Source: Acidisoma sp. L85
GTDB taxonomy: Bacteria; Pseudomonadota; Alphaproteobacteria; Acetobacterales; Acetobacteraceae
Assembly: GCF_009765865.1 (NCBI RefSeq)
Contig: NZ_LMUQ01000015.1
Span: forward strand, 18,955-66,510
Direction: 5' to 3'
Length of the DNA stretch: 47,556 nt
Positions 34,565 to 42,521 of this stretch are shown piece by piece. Below the pieces are notes generated by a model. The model searched no databases. It saw only the letters and a list, made by a program, of their open reading frames with translations, and had not been told where the DNA came from. The translations under genes and the position numbers were made by a program. Each line of letters begins with the position of its first letter. Position 1 is the first letter of the stretch.

Positions 34565-35541
34565 CACGCGCCCTCCTTCGCGTTTGCGGCAGGGCCGGCG
34601 ACCGCGGCCGTCGGCACATTGCGTTTGGCGACGAGCTTGATGATGAGCATCGTGCCTATAGTCAGCAGCAAAAGCTGGATGATGCTGAGCGCGCCGGAGC
34701 GGCCGAACTGAAAGCGGCCAAAGCCGAGATCATAAGTGTAATAAGCGAGGTTCTGCGTGATGGTTCCAGGCCCCCCCCTCGTCAGGATATAGATGATGTC
34801 GAAGACTTTGAAACTGTCGATGAAGCGCAGGACGAAGGCGACTGCAAAATACGGCAGCAGCATCGGCGCGACAATATTGAAGAAGGTCTGCACGGCGCTG
34901 GAGCCATCGACTTTCGCGGCCTCGTAGACCCGGGGTGGGATCGACCTTAGACCTGCGAGCAGAATGACCATGACGAGCGGCGTCCATTGCCAGATATCGA
35001 CCGCGACCAGAGTAGGTAGCGCCCAAACCGGCGACTGGGCCCAGGCCGGGGGAGACAATCCGATACCTTTGAGTAAGGCATTGAGGGGGCCGTAGATCGG
35101 ATTGAGAAAAAGCTCCCAGGCGAAGCCTACCACAATGGGAGCCAACATCATCGGTGTCAGCAGCAGCGACGCATAGACCTCGCGCCCACGCGTAACCGCG
35201 TTCAACAGCAAGGCGATGCAGAGGCCGATGAGCAATTGGAGCGGCACGCTCACCAGCGCGAAGGCGGCCGTCACACCAAGGCTGTGCCAAAAGCGCGTGG
35301 TTTTGACGAGAACTTGGAAGTTACCGAGGCCGACCCAATGGATCGGCACCGGAATCGCCATTTGATAGGAAGTGAAAGACGCATAGATCAGATAGCAGAA
35401 AGGCCAGATGGCGAAGACGGCGAGGAATAGCAACGCTGGCCCCAGTAGCAGCAGGGTTCCGCGTTCAGTGACGCCGTCGTCACGCCGGGGTTTCCTCCCC
35501 CACCGCGACGACTTACCATAGCCTATCGTCAGATCGGCCAT
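34564..35541 (-). CDS. ABC sugar transporter permease (MalF type)
   Basis: A 325-residue permease, partner of the gene at 33695-34564. Its features are LLLLGPALLFLAVFAIWPFCYLIYASF at the N-terminus, the EAA-type loop YEAAKVDGSSAVQTFFNIVAPML, and a C-terminal TRGGPGTITQNLAYYTYDLGF typical of MalF-like sugar permeases. ATG 35541 is chosen, 17 bases after the binding-protein stop. A TTG at 35568 would overlap that gene and adds nine residues of no family character. Confidence 0.92.
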   Translation of the reverse strand: MADLTIGYGKSSRWGRKPRRDDGVTERGTLLLLGPALLFLAVFAIWPFCYLIYASFTSYQMAIPVPIHWVGLGNFQVLVKTTRFWHSLGVTAAFALVSVPLQLLIGLCIALLLNAVTRGREVYASLLLTPMMLAPIVVGFAWELFLNPIYGPLNALLKGIGLSPPAWAQSPVWALPTLVAVDIWQWTPLVMVILLAGLRSIPPRVYEAAKVDGSSAVQTFFNIVAPMLLPYFAVAFVLRFIDSFKVFDIIYILTRGGPGTITQNLAYYTYDLGFGRFQFGRSGALSIIQLLLLTIGTMLIIKLVAKRNVPTAAVAGPAANAKEGA

Positions 35542-35558
35542 CGGATCGGCGGTCGCCC

Positions 35559-37058
35559 TCAGGTCCAATAACCGTTCTTCACCATGCGCGCGCGGTATTC
35601 GGCATAGTGAGCAATTTGAAGATCGCGGCCGTAGGTTTCAGTAGTTTCGTCGAATTCGCCCGAGATGTCCTGTAGCGCTTGCATGGGCGCGACCTGGCCA
35701 TTGATCGCGGCCTGCACATGCTGAATGATCGAGCTCATGTACTGGTTGGTGCCCGGAATGGAGATATCCAGATAGACCTTCGGGTTGTGCAATGCGGCGA
35801 GACTGGTCTGCGCGAAGTTATCAGCGAAGCCCGAGGCCGATTCCAACGGGAAGGTGGCCTTAGGACTCTCGAACATGCTGACGCGCCACGGATCCATCAA
35901 GGACTGCGCGAAAGTTTCGGCGACCCATCGGGTGGCATTGGCCGATTGCTGGATCCAGGAAATTGCTGTGAAGGCGCCCTTCTTGTTCTGCGAATTGGCC
36001 GCGATGCCCATAGCGCGGCCATAGGGAAGCATGGTGACCTCGCCCCAGCTTCGGGCGCATCGGATTTTGTCGGCCACTTTCGAGATCGCGGGATCGGAGG
36101 CGCCTTTCGCCATGTCGGTCCACCAATTCGCCTGAGCGATATGGCCCGCGAAATAAAGTTGCCGGCCGACATCCCAGGGCATCGCCTTGGCAAGATCCTT
36201 AGGCATAAAGGCGGTCATTTCGATATAGCGGAGGATTGCCTCTTCGCCCATAGCATTGGCGATATTGGGCTTCATATTGGCGTCGAAGATCTCGCCGTAG
36301 TTGACGCCCTTTTCGGCGCCGATCTGGACGAAGTGATTCATAAAGAACGCATAAACGAAGAAGCTCGTGACCTCGACGGCGCCATAGAGGTTCTTCAACG
36401 GCCGGGTAAAGAACTCGGCAATATCGCGATACTGCCTATAGGTCTTGGCCGGGATCAGGTCATAACCGTATTTCGCCTTGAACGCGGTTTTCTCAGCCGC
36501 GTCGTCGAACAAATCACTGCGATAGGTGTCGATGAAGAGATCACCGTCGATCGTGATTCCGACGAGCTTATTCTGGTAGTAGTTCAGTTGCTGAAAGGGT
36601 TTCGCGACATCGGAGAAATCTAATGTCTCCAAAGAGCCAACTTCCTCAAGCGGGGTGAGATAGGGGCCGAAGTCTCCCGCGAAATTTTGCCAGAAATCGA
36701 ACGCGTCGAAGCGGGCCGTTTTTTGCCGCAGCGATAGAAGATTTTGGTCGTACATATTGCCGAGGGGATAGGATTCGAACTCGACCGTCAGCCCCGTTGC
36801 CGCTTTGAACTCCGGCGCGAAGGTTTTGAGAATGGGCGTGAAAGCGCCACTGTCGAGACCCACTTTGACAGTCCCGCCTGCGGCGGACTGCGCTGAGGCG
36901 GTCTTCAACAATCCGGTGAAGGTTCCGAGGGTCGCGACCGCGCCGAATATCGCCGAACGGCGCATCAACTCGCGTCGCGCAATCAGTCCGTGCGTATCGA
37001 TTTCGTTGAGCTGCTCTGACGCGTGTTCTTCGGTGGATTGCCGCTTCGAAAAGCTCAT
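35559..37058 (-). CDS. ABC transporter sugar-binding protein with Tat signal
   Basis: A 499-residue periplasmic binding protein of the extracellular solute-binding family 1. The N-terminus carries a twin-arginine signal (ARRELMRRSAIFGAVATLG, about 27-45) ending near TASAQSAAGG, so it is exported folded by the Tat system. The mature part begins VKVGLDSGAFTPILKTF. At about 450 mature residues it is longer than the usual 390-420 for this family. It is the first gene of the catabolic operon and therefore defines its substrate. The ligand cannot be inferred from sequence by eye. Confidence 0.92.
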   Translation of the reverse strand: MSFSKRQSTEEHASEQLNEIDTHGLIARRELMRRSAIFGAVATLGTFTGLLKTASAQSAAGGTVKVGLDSGAFTPILKTFAPEFKAATGLTVEFESYPLGNMYDQNLLSLRQKTARFDAFDFWQNFAGDFGPYLTPLEEVGSLETLDFSDVAKPFQQLNYYQNKLVGITIDGDLFIDTYRSDLFDDAAEKTAFKAKYGYDLIPAKTYRQYRDIAEFFTRPLKNLYGAVEVTSFFVYAFFMNHFVQIGAEKGVNYGEIFDANMKPNIANAMGEEAILRYIEMTAFMPKDLAKAMPWDVGRQLYFAGHIAQANWWTDMAKGASDPAISKVADKIRCARSWGEVTMLPYGRAMGIAANSQNKKGAFTAISWIQQSANATRWVAETFAQSLMDPWRVSMFESPKATFPLESASGFADNFAQTSLAALHNPKVYLDISIPGTNQYMSSIIQHVQAAINGQVAPMQALQDISGEFDETTETYGRDLQIAHYAEYRARMVKNGYWT

Positions 37059-37162
37059 CCCGTGATCTCCCCTCTGGCCGGTATCTCTTACGGATCCGAC
37101 CGTTCTTTGCGCGCCTTTGCCGAAAGTTGATATTTCGGTTGGCGAATTGCTTCTCTAGGCGA

Positions 37163-37203
37163 TACAATACCACCTGGGATGAGAGCACAACAAGAATATT
37201 GTA
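37163..37203. promoter_or_regulatory. Inverted repeat in divergent promoter (candidate MocR operator)
   Basis: TACAATA (37163-37169) and its exact complement TATTGTA (37197-37203) flank 27 bases between the ABC operon and the MocR gene. The second arm ends four bases before the ATG of the regulator, so binding there could repress the regulator itself. Seven-base arms occur by chance fairly often, so this is a candidate only. Confidence 0.35.
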
Positions 37204-37207
37204 CTAG

Positions 37208-38596
37208 ATGGCGCTGTTTGAAATGCTACAATCGGAACGACGACCGGGCTACCGCCAAATCGTCGATGTGATCGCAACAGCGATCGAGAATGGCGGAATC
37301 AAGCTCGGGGAGCAGTTGCCGACCCAGCGCGAACTCGCGCATCGGATGAAGGTGGCCGTGGCGACGGTTGGACGCGCCTATGCCGAGCTGGACGCGCGTG
37401 GACTAATTACGAGCCACGTCGGCCGCGGAACCTTCGTTTCGGGATCTTCATTGGCGGACGACCGCTACCTGCCACTTCAGCCCAATACTGAACTCGGACC
37501 CATCGACATGGCGGTATATCGCGTGCCCGTGCCGCCCTTCGGAGATGAGGTGATGCGAGGCGTGCTGACCGACCTCGCCGCGCGTGAACCCGCGCTCGTT
37601 CTGGCCGGATCGCCCACCGCGGGGTCTGAGCGCCATCGCGCTGTGCTGGCGAAATGGCTCAAGCGGCAGGGCGTTCACGTGTCGCCGGATCAACTGACGA
37701 TCACCAATGGCGGCCAGCACGCGACGATGGCGGCCCTGTCCACATTGACCCACCATGGGGATCTGATCGCGACAGAAGAGTTGACGGACCCGCGTATGAA
37801 GGCGGTCGCCAGCTACCTCGACCGGCGCCTTCTCGGAATTTCCTGCGACGGGCAAGGGATGATTCCGAGCGCGCTGGAGAAAGGCTGCCGCGAGCATCGG
37901 GTGGCAGCACTCTACTGCGCGCCGCGGCTCCAGAATCCTTTCAATGTCACATTGCCCGCTGACCGCAGGGCGGCGCTGGTCGAGATCGCGCGTCGCTTCG
38001 ACATGCCGATAATCGAGAATGATATCTATGGCACGATCCTAAACGACCCGGTGCCACCGATCTTCGCCCTCGCGCCGGAACGTACCTACTACCTTACAAG
38101 TCTCGGACGACTCGCGGGTCCAGGGCTGAAGGTCGGGTGTCTGGTCTCGCCGCTCGACCAAGGATCGCGCGCCCAGGCGGGCGTGGGGATGTCCACCGGC
38201 ACCGCAACGTCGATATGCGTCGAAGTCGCGGCAACGCTGATCGAAGGCGGACATCTGGATCGCATGGCGGAGTGGCAGGCCCAGGAGAACCTGCGTCGGA
38301 CTGACTTAATGGCGACCTTTCGGCACCTCTCGGCCGCGCGTATCCATCCCGCGAGCCCGCATGCCTGGATATCGCTCCCCAGCCCCTGGCGCGCCGAAGA
38401 TTTCGTGGACGCCGCTGCTCAACGCGGTGTCGCCATAGCACCCACCCATGGTTTCGTGGCCGATCGTCGTTCCATTCCTCATGCTGTGCGTCTTTGTGTC
38501 GGCGCGCCGGCGACTTTGAATCTGGTCGACGCCGCATTCCGTCAATTGGAGCGCTTGCTCTCAAGCGCGCCGCGATCGAGCGTGGAAGCGGCCTGA
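37208..38596 (+). CDS. MocR-type GntR regulator with aminotransferase-like domain lacking the PLP lysine
   Basis: A 462-residue regulator. The GntR winged helix (1-78) contains GEQLPTQRELAHRMKVAVATVGRAY and ends GRGTFVSGS. A fold-type I aminotransferase-like domain follows (about 110-455). PLP-pocket residues appear as LQNPFNVT (Asn243) and ENDIYG (Asp272, Tyr274). The Schiff-base lysine of the usual SFSKTLAPGLR motif is replaced: the sequence is TSLGRLAGPGLKVG, with Arg301 (codon CGA at 38108-38110). It diverges from the catabolic operon and overlaps the next gene. No Shine-Dalgarno precedes ATG 37208. It probably controls the operon but may sense its ligand without covalent PLP. Confidence 0.9.
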   Translation: MALFEMLQSERRPGYRQIVDVIATAIENGGIKLGEQLPTQRELAHRMKVAVATVGRAYAELDARGLITSHVGRGTFVSGSSLADDRYLPLQPNTELGPIDMAVYRVPVPPFGDEVMRGVLTDLAAREPALVLAGSPTAGSERHRAVLAKWLKRQGVHVSPDQLTITNGGQHATMAALSTLTHHGDLIATEELTDPRMKAVASYLDRRLLGISCDGQGMIPSALEKGCREHRVAALYCAPRLQNPFNVTLPADRRAALVEIARRFDMPIIENDIYGTILNDPVPPIFALAPERTYYLTSLGRLAGPGLKVGCLVSPLDQGSRAQAGVGMSTGTATSICVEVAATLIEGGHLDRMAEWQAQENLRRTDLMATFRHLSAARIHPASPHAWISLPSPWRAEDFVDAAAQRGVAIAPTHGFVADRRSIPHAVRLCVGAPATLNLVDAAFRQLERLLSSAPRSSVEAA

Positions 38597-39693
38597 TGAC
38601 GACGCACTTGGATCACTCCAAAGGTTCTGCCCTGATCCTGGGAGCGGGCGGCGTTGTGGGACGGGCGGCTTTGCAGATGTTTGAGGAGCTGCCCAATTGG
38701 CGTGTAACTGGAGTCTCGCGCCGAGGCCCGACCTTCGACACCAGGGCTGATTGGCTCAGGCTCGACCTGACCGATCCTGAGGATTGTAGTAAGCAACTTA
38801 GTGCGGTTGCACAGGATGTTACTCACGTGGTGTACGCCGCTCTCTACGAGGAGCGTGATCTGGTAAGTGGGTGGACGGAGCGACGGCAGATCGATGTTAA
38901 TCTAGCCATGCTGAAGAATGCCCTTGTTCCCCTTCTGGCCGCGCGGTCTGTCCGGCATGTGACGCTTCTTCAAGGGACAAAGGCTTACGGCGTGCATCAT
39001 GGCCCATACAAGATGCCGGCAAAGGAGGGCGACCCGCGCTTCATTGCATCGAACTTCTATTACGAGCAGGAAGATTTCCTGCGAGCAGCGATGAGCGATA
39101 GCCGTGGCTACACGGTGCTTCGGCCGCAAATCGTTTGCGGCTTCGCGGTCGGCAACCCCATGAACGCAATCACGGCGATCGGCACCTATGCGGCTATCTG
39201 CCAGGAACTAGGCCAACCCTTTCGGTTCCCAGGGGGTGCGGCGTGCTTCCAAGAGGCAGTCGATGCACGGTTGTTGGCGAGAGCGATCCTGTGGGCCGGA
39301 CAAACATCCAGCTGTCGAGGCGAGATCTTCAACATCGCCAATGGCGACTGCTTTTCGTGGCCGACAATCTGGCCAACCCTGGCGGCGCGTTTCGGGTTGT
39401 CAGTGGGACATCCGCACCCGTTTTCCTTGGCCGCCGTCATGGCCGACAAAGCGCCGGTATGGGACCGTATTGTTAAGAAGCACGCGCTGATGCCTCTGGC
39501 CTACGGTGAGATTGTTCACTCGTGGGATTTCATGGACTATCTTTTCCGGCACGGGAGCTCTGTGCCACGTCACTCCCTTGTTTCCACGATCAAGGCGCGG
39601 CAACACGGATTTCACGATTGCGCCGACACCGAAGCGATGTTCGACGAGATCCTCAGGCAATTGCAGGATGCACGGGTTCTGCCCGGCAACTGA
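38596..39693 (+). CDS. PRISE-like extended SDR (progesterone 5-beta-reductase/iridoid synthase-like)
   Basis: A 365-residue NAD(P)-dependent SDR of the extended or atypical type. The cofactor motif is ALILGAGGVVGRAAL (about 12-26), followed by WRVTGVSRRGP. The blocks LLQGTKAYGVHHGPYKMP (Lys129) and ASNFYYEQEDFL (Tyr155/156) match the GTK...NFYY.QED signature of PRISE proteins, which reduce activated C=C bonds. The ATG overlaps the MocR stop (TGATG), so the two form one coupled unit. ATG 38596 is chosen; the longer frame overlaps the regulator. How a PRISE-type reductase fits a sugar pathway is unclear; it may be a sugar-nucleotide-type epimerase relative instead. Confidence 0.82.
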   Translation: MTTHLDHSKGSALILGAGGVVGRAALQMFEELPNWRVTGVSRRGPTFDTRADWLRLDLTDPEDCSKQLSAVAQDVTHVVYAALYEERDLVSGWTERRQIDVNLAMLKNALVPLLAARSVRHVTLLQGTKAYGVHHGPYKMPAKEGDPRFIASNFYYEQEDFLRAAMSDSRGYTVLRPQIVCGFAVGNPMNAITAIGTYAAICQELGQPFRFPGGAACFQEAVDARLLARAILWAGQTSSCRGEIFNIANGDCFSWPTIWPTLAARFGLSVGHPHPFSLAAVMADKAPVWDRIVKKHALMPLAYGEIVHSWDFMDYLFRHGSSVPRHSLVSTIKARQHGFHDCADTEAMFDEILRQLQDARVLPGN

Positions 39694-40215
39694 GCGGGCC
39701 ACTCCACGATCGTGGCCATGTCTGACCGAGGCCATCGAATGCGATCACCATCTCCTTGAGCATGATCGTGACTGCAGGTCGCAAGGAGAACTCATAAACA
39801 GGATGGCGTGCGTAACGTCCTTAGAATAGCCGACATTCCGGCGCTTTAGCTCGGATTTACCCCCTACTGCCGGAAGTGCTTGGCGGGCGCGATTTTAACA
39901 CGCGATAGTCATCCATCTCGCGCGTTGATATAGGGTCGACGACTAGATAGATTGGGCGTCCTTCGGTGGGAGGATAGGTCTCGCGCAGCCGTCATCACAA
40001 CCTGAGCCGGCGGATCATCTGATCCGTCGAACATGCGCATGGCCGCATTTGGTTCGGAACTGAGCGTTCACCGTGATTGAACCCTTCGTGTCGCCAGACA
40101 CAGGGCGGTCAACAGAGAAGCCTGTGGTGAAATGGCGATGTCGGCTAGTGGTTCCAATTAGACCGCATAGTGGCCGACAAGGTCCTCAAGAGCCTTGGGC
40201 TGCTGCACTGACGCA
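39694..40215. other. Intergenic stretch, no supported gene
   Basis: About 520 bases between converging units. The minus strand has a 44-codon open frame ending near 39857 with protein-like content (TEGRPIYLVVDPISTREMDD), but it is preceded by stops and has no start; it may be a decayed gene. No terminator hairpin with a T-run was found. The composition is less GC-rich than in neighbouring genes. Confidence 0.35.
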
Positions 40216-41685
40216 TCATGCCGCGAGGCCACTTAATTCTGCGGTCCATCCTCCACCGAGCGCCCTGAATGAATGCACGGCAGCCCGAGCCGCGGCGGCG
40301 CAATTCTGCGCAAGATCATCCTGCGCAGAAAGAAGCTGGCGATCGGCATCCAAGACATCGGTCAGTGGAATGACTCCCGAGGAAAAAGACTCTTCCGAAA
40401 GATCTCGCGCATGCGTGAGCGAGATGACTTCGTCCTGCAATTCCTGAGTCCTCAGCTCCGTCTGGCTCAGCTCCATGAAGGCGTTTTCGACATCTTCGGC
40501 GGCATGCAGAACCGTCTGCCGATACTGCGCGAGTGCTTCCGCGTCGCGTCCCCGCACGTTCGCGACTTCCGCGTCGACTTTGCCGAAGTCGAAGATCCTC
40601 CAGCGAAGTGCGCCGGTGCCAATTGGCTGGAACGCGCTCCCTGTGAACAGGTGATTCGCGCTTAGACTGTCGAAACCGAGTGCTCCCGACAACGAGATCT
40701 TCGGGTAGTAGTCCGACACCGCCACGCCGATGCGCGCACTGGCCGCCGCCACGCGCCGTTCCGCGACGATCACGTCCGGTCGGCGGCGGAGCATATCCAT
40801 AGGCTGGTCGGCATCGGGAATGCCGGGTATCGCAGCGATTGCGCTGACGGCTGAAAGCTTGCTCGCGTAGGTTCCCGGCTGCGCGCCCATCAGGACGTCG
40901 AGGCGGTTGAGCTGGGCTTCGAGGTCGATACGCAGCGGCGGAATCGTCGTGCGCGCCTGCAGCACCAGCGCCTGCGCCTGCGCCACCTCCCGATTCGTGG
41001 CGATGCCTCGCGTGTGTTGCAGCTGAACGAGGTCGAGCAGATGCGCGTCCACGTCTATCTGCCGCCGCGCGACATCAAGCTGAGCCTGATCGCCCCTTAC
41101 CCGAAAATAGGCATCCGCCGCATCGGCCGCAATGCTGACGCGGGTGCCAAGACCCTCCGCCTCCGCCGCCTGAGCCTCAGCCCGCGCGGCTTCCTGCCCG
41201 CGTCGCAGGCCACCGAACAGATCGATCTCCCAACTCGCGGCGGCGCCGACATCATAGAGGCGCTGGTCGCGATTGTAGCCGGGCAAGGACTGGCCGAGTT
41301 CCCCGAGGGGGCTTTCTAGGGACTGATGAAGGGCCGACACCTGAGTGTTCAGGTCTGCGGTGGGCAGAAGCTGGGCGCTTGCGGCCTCGGCTGCCGCCCG
41401 CGCCTGCTGCACCCGCGCGAGCGAGGCGGAAAGATCGAGGTTCTGGGCAAGGGCGCGCTGCTCGATCCGGTCAAGCTCCGGATCATTGAAGCCCTTCCAC
41501 CACTGGTCCAGCGGGGGCGCTGGCGGCGCTTGCCGCCCATCGACGGCGTCGGCGTTGTGGAAGGCTGCAAGCGTCGTGGTCGGGACATGGTAGTCCGGCC
41601 CGACCTCGCAGCCCGATAGCAGGGAGGCGAGGACGCTGGCCATCGCGAAGGCGGGAAGATGTCGGATCGAGGAAACGGATGCCAT
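40216..41685 (-). CDS. RND efflux outer-membrane lipoprotein (NodT/OprM family)
   Basis: A 489-residue outer-membrane channel. The lipobox is ASLLSGC (Cys26), followed by EVGPDYHVP as in NodT-family proteins. Two TolC-like repeats follow, with QWWKGFNDPELDRIEQRALAQN, a long helical ASLARVQQARAAAEAASAQLLP, and RRRPDVIVAERRVAAASARIGVA in the second repeat. It forms the exit duct of the tripartite pump whose adaptor and transporter are at 42522-46729. It diverges from the tetR gene, with an operator-like palindrome and an 11-base poly-G/poly-C tract in its leader. Confidence 0.93.
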   Translation of the reverse strand: MASVSSIRHLPAFAMASVLASLLSGCEVGPDYHVPTTTLAAFHNADAVDGRQAPPAPPLDQWWKGFNDPELDRIEQRALAQNLDLSASLARVQQARAAAEAASAQLLPTADLNTQVSALHQSLESPLGELGQSLPGYNRDQRLYDVGAAASWEIDLFGGLRRGQEAARAEAQAAEAEGLGTRVSIAADAADAYFRVRGDQAQLDVARRQIDVDAHLLDLVQLQHTRGIATNREVAQAQALVLQARTTIPPLRIDLEAQLNRLDVLMGAQPGTYASKLSAVSAIAAIPGIPDADQPMDMLRRRPDVIVAERRVAAASARIGVAVSDYYPKISLSGALGFDSLSANHLFTGSAFQPIGTGALRWRIFDFGKVDAEVANVRGRDAEALAQYRQTVLHAAEDVENAFMELSQTELRTQELQDEVISLTHARDLSEESFSSGVIPLTDVLDADRQLLSAQDDLAQNCAAAARAAVHSFRALGGGWTAELSGLAA

Positions 41686-41720
41686 CGCTGAGTGCCTTCA
41701 CCTGAGGCGACCCAAATCCC

Positions 41721-41731
41721 GGGGGGGGGGG
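41721..41731. repeat. Homopolymeric G11 tract in tolC-like leader
   Basis: Eleven consecutive G on the plus strand (C on the coding strand of the outer-membrane gene), starting 36 bases before its ATG and lying between it and the palindrome at 41739-41764. Such tracts can change length by slippage, which here could alter promoter or leader spacing. They are also prone to sequencing error. Confidence 0.8.
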
Positions 41732-41738
41732 CCGAAAG

Positions 41739-41764
41739 AGTGATGATTTCGCTCATTCGTCACT
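41739..41764. promoter_or_regulatory. Candidate TetR operator, copy 1 (outer-membrane gene / tetR intergenic)
   Basis: AGTGATGA-N10-TCGTCACT: seven of eight arm bases are complementary. The same layout recurs at 42454-42479 upstream of the adaptor gene, including the shared 11-mer CATTCGTCACT (41754-41764). It lies in the divergent region between the outer-membrane gene and tetR, overlapping a possible minus-strand promoter with TTGACA at 41768-41773. Confidence 0.65.
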
Positions 41765-41835
41765 CGTTGTCAATCGAGCACGCTCCATCTAAATATCCGA
41801 TTAGCAACGTCCTGCTATGATGTAGAGGGAGACCG

Positions 41836-42444
41836 ATGTTCACACCCCTTGCCGGCCAGCGCGGACCCGCCGAGCATGAGCGGCGCGAGCAGATCCTTGG
41901 CGCCGCCAGCGAGCATTTCCGACACTACGGCTACAACAAGACCACGGTGGCCGACGTCGCCAAGGCGATCGGTCTCTCGACCGCCTATATCTATAAATTT
42001 TTCGACTCCAAGAAAGCGATCGGAGAAGCCGTCTGCAGCATGCAGCAGCACAAGATCGAGGCCGCGCTGACCGCCATCGCGGATGAGAAGAAGCCGGCTT
42101 CCGAAAGGCTACGGCGCATGTTTATTGAACTTGCCCGGGGCGCCGCCGATCTTTTCTTTCACGACCGCAAGATGCACGACATCGTCGCGGCAGCGCTCAG
42201 CGAAAAATGGCAGTCGATTCTCGACCATAACGCGGCGCTCAACCTCATCGTGCGCCGCGTCGTCGCGGAGGGGCGGGAGGCCGGAGAGTTCGAGCGCAAG
42301 ACGTCCACGGACGAGACCTGCCGGGCTATTGTGCTGGCGATGGATCCGATCAGAATTCCCATTCTCCTCGAGCTGAGGCTCAACTCGATCGAGGATGACG
42401 CGGCGGTTCTGGCGAACCTGGTCCTGCGCAGTCTGGCCATCTGA
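41836..42444 (+). CDS. TetR-family repressor of the RND pump
   Basis: A 202-residue regulator. The N-terminal helix-turn-helix (about 18-62) reads REQILGAASEHFRHYGYNKT, then TVADVAKAIGLSTAYIYKFFDSKKAI, a classical TetR pattern. The C-terminal ligand domain is helical and of TetR_C type. A purine-rich GGGAGA precedes ATG 41836. It lies between the divergent outer-membrane gene and the adaptor/pump genes, so it probably represses both by way of the two matching palindromes. Confidence 0.93.
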   Translation: MFTPLAGQRGPAEHERREQILGAASEHFRHYGYNKTTVADVAKAIGLSTAYIYKFFDSKKAIGEAVCSMQQHKIEAALTAIADEKKPASERLRRMFIELARGAADLFFHDRKMHDIVAAALSEKWQSILDHNAALNLIVRRVVAEGREAGEFERKTSTDETCRAIVLAMDPIRIPILLELRLNSIEDDAAVLANLVLRSLAI

Positions 42445-42453
42445 CATGTATCA

Positions 42454-42479
42454 AGTGACGGATTGACACATTCGTCACT
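42454..42479. promoter_or_regulatory. Candidate TetR operator, copy 2 (adaptor promoter)
   Basis: AGTGACGG-N10-TCGTCACT, the same arms and the same spacing as the site at 41739-41764. It straddles the -35 of the adaptor promoter (TTGACA, 42463-42468), a position that would block RNA polymerase when the repressor is bound. Confidence 0.65.
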
Positions 42480-42491
42480 AGTGAGAATTCT
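42463..42491 (+). promoter_or_regulatory. Candidate promoter of the RND adaptor-pump operon
   Basis: A perfect -35 TTGACA at 42463-42468, a 17-base spacer and a weaker -10 AATTCT at 42486-42491 lie upstream of ATG 42522. The -35 falls inside the palindromic operator, which supports direct repression by the TetR protein. Confidence 0.5.
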
Positions 42492-42521
42492 GTGGGCAAT
42501 CTGATCCTTCGGAGCCCGTCC

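Noticed and set aside
35679-36623. 314-codon plus-strand frame
   Set aside because: It is antisense to the sugar-binding protein gene, with no family motif or Shine-Dalgarno; a high-GC shadow.
39857-39990. 44-codon minus-strand frame with TEGRPIYLVVDPISTREMDD
   Set aside because: It is preceded by two stops, has no start and no recognised family; too short to call a gene.
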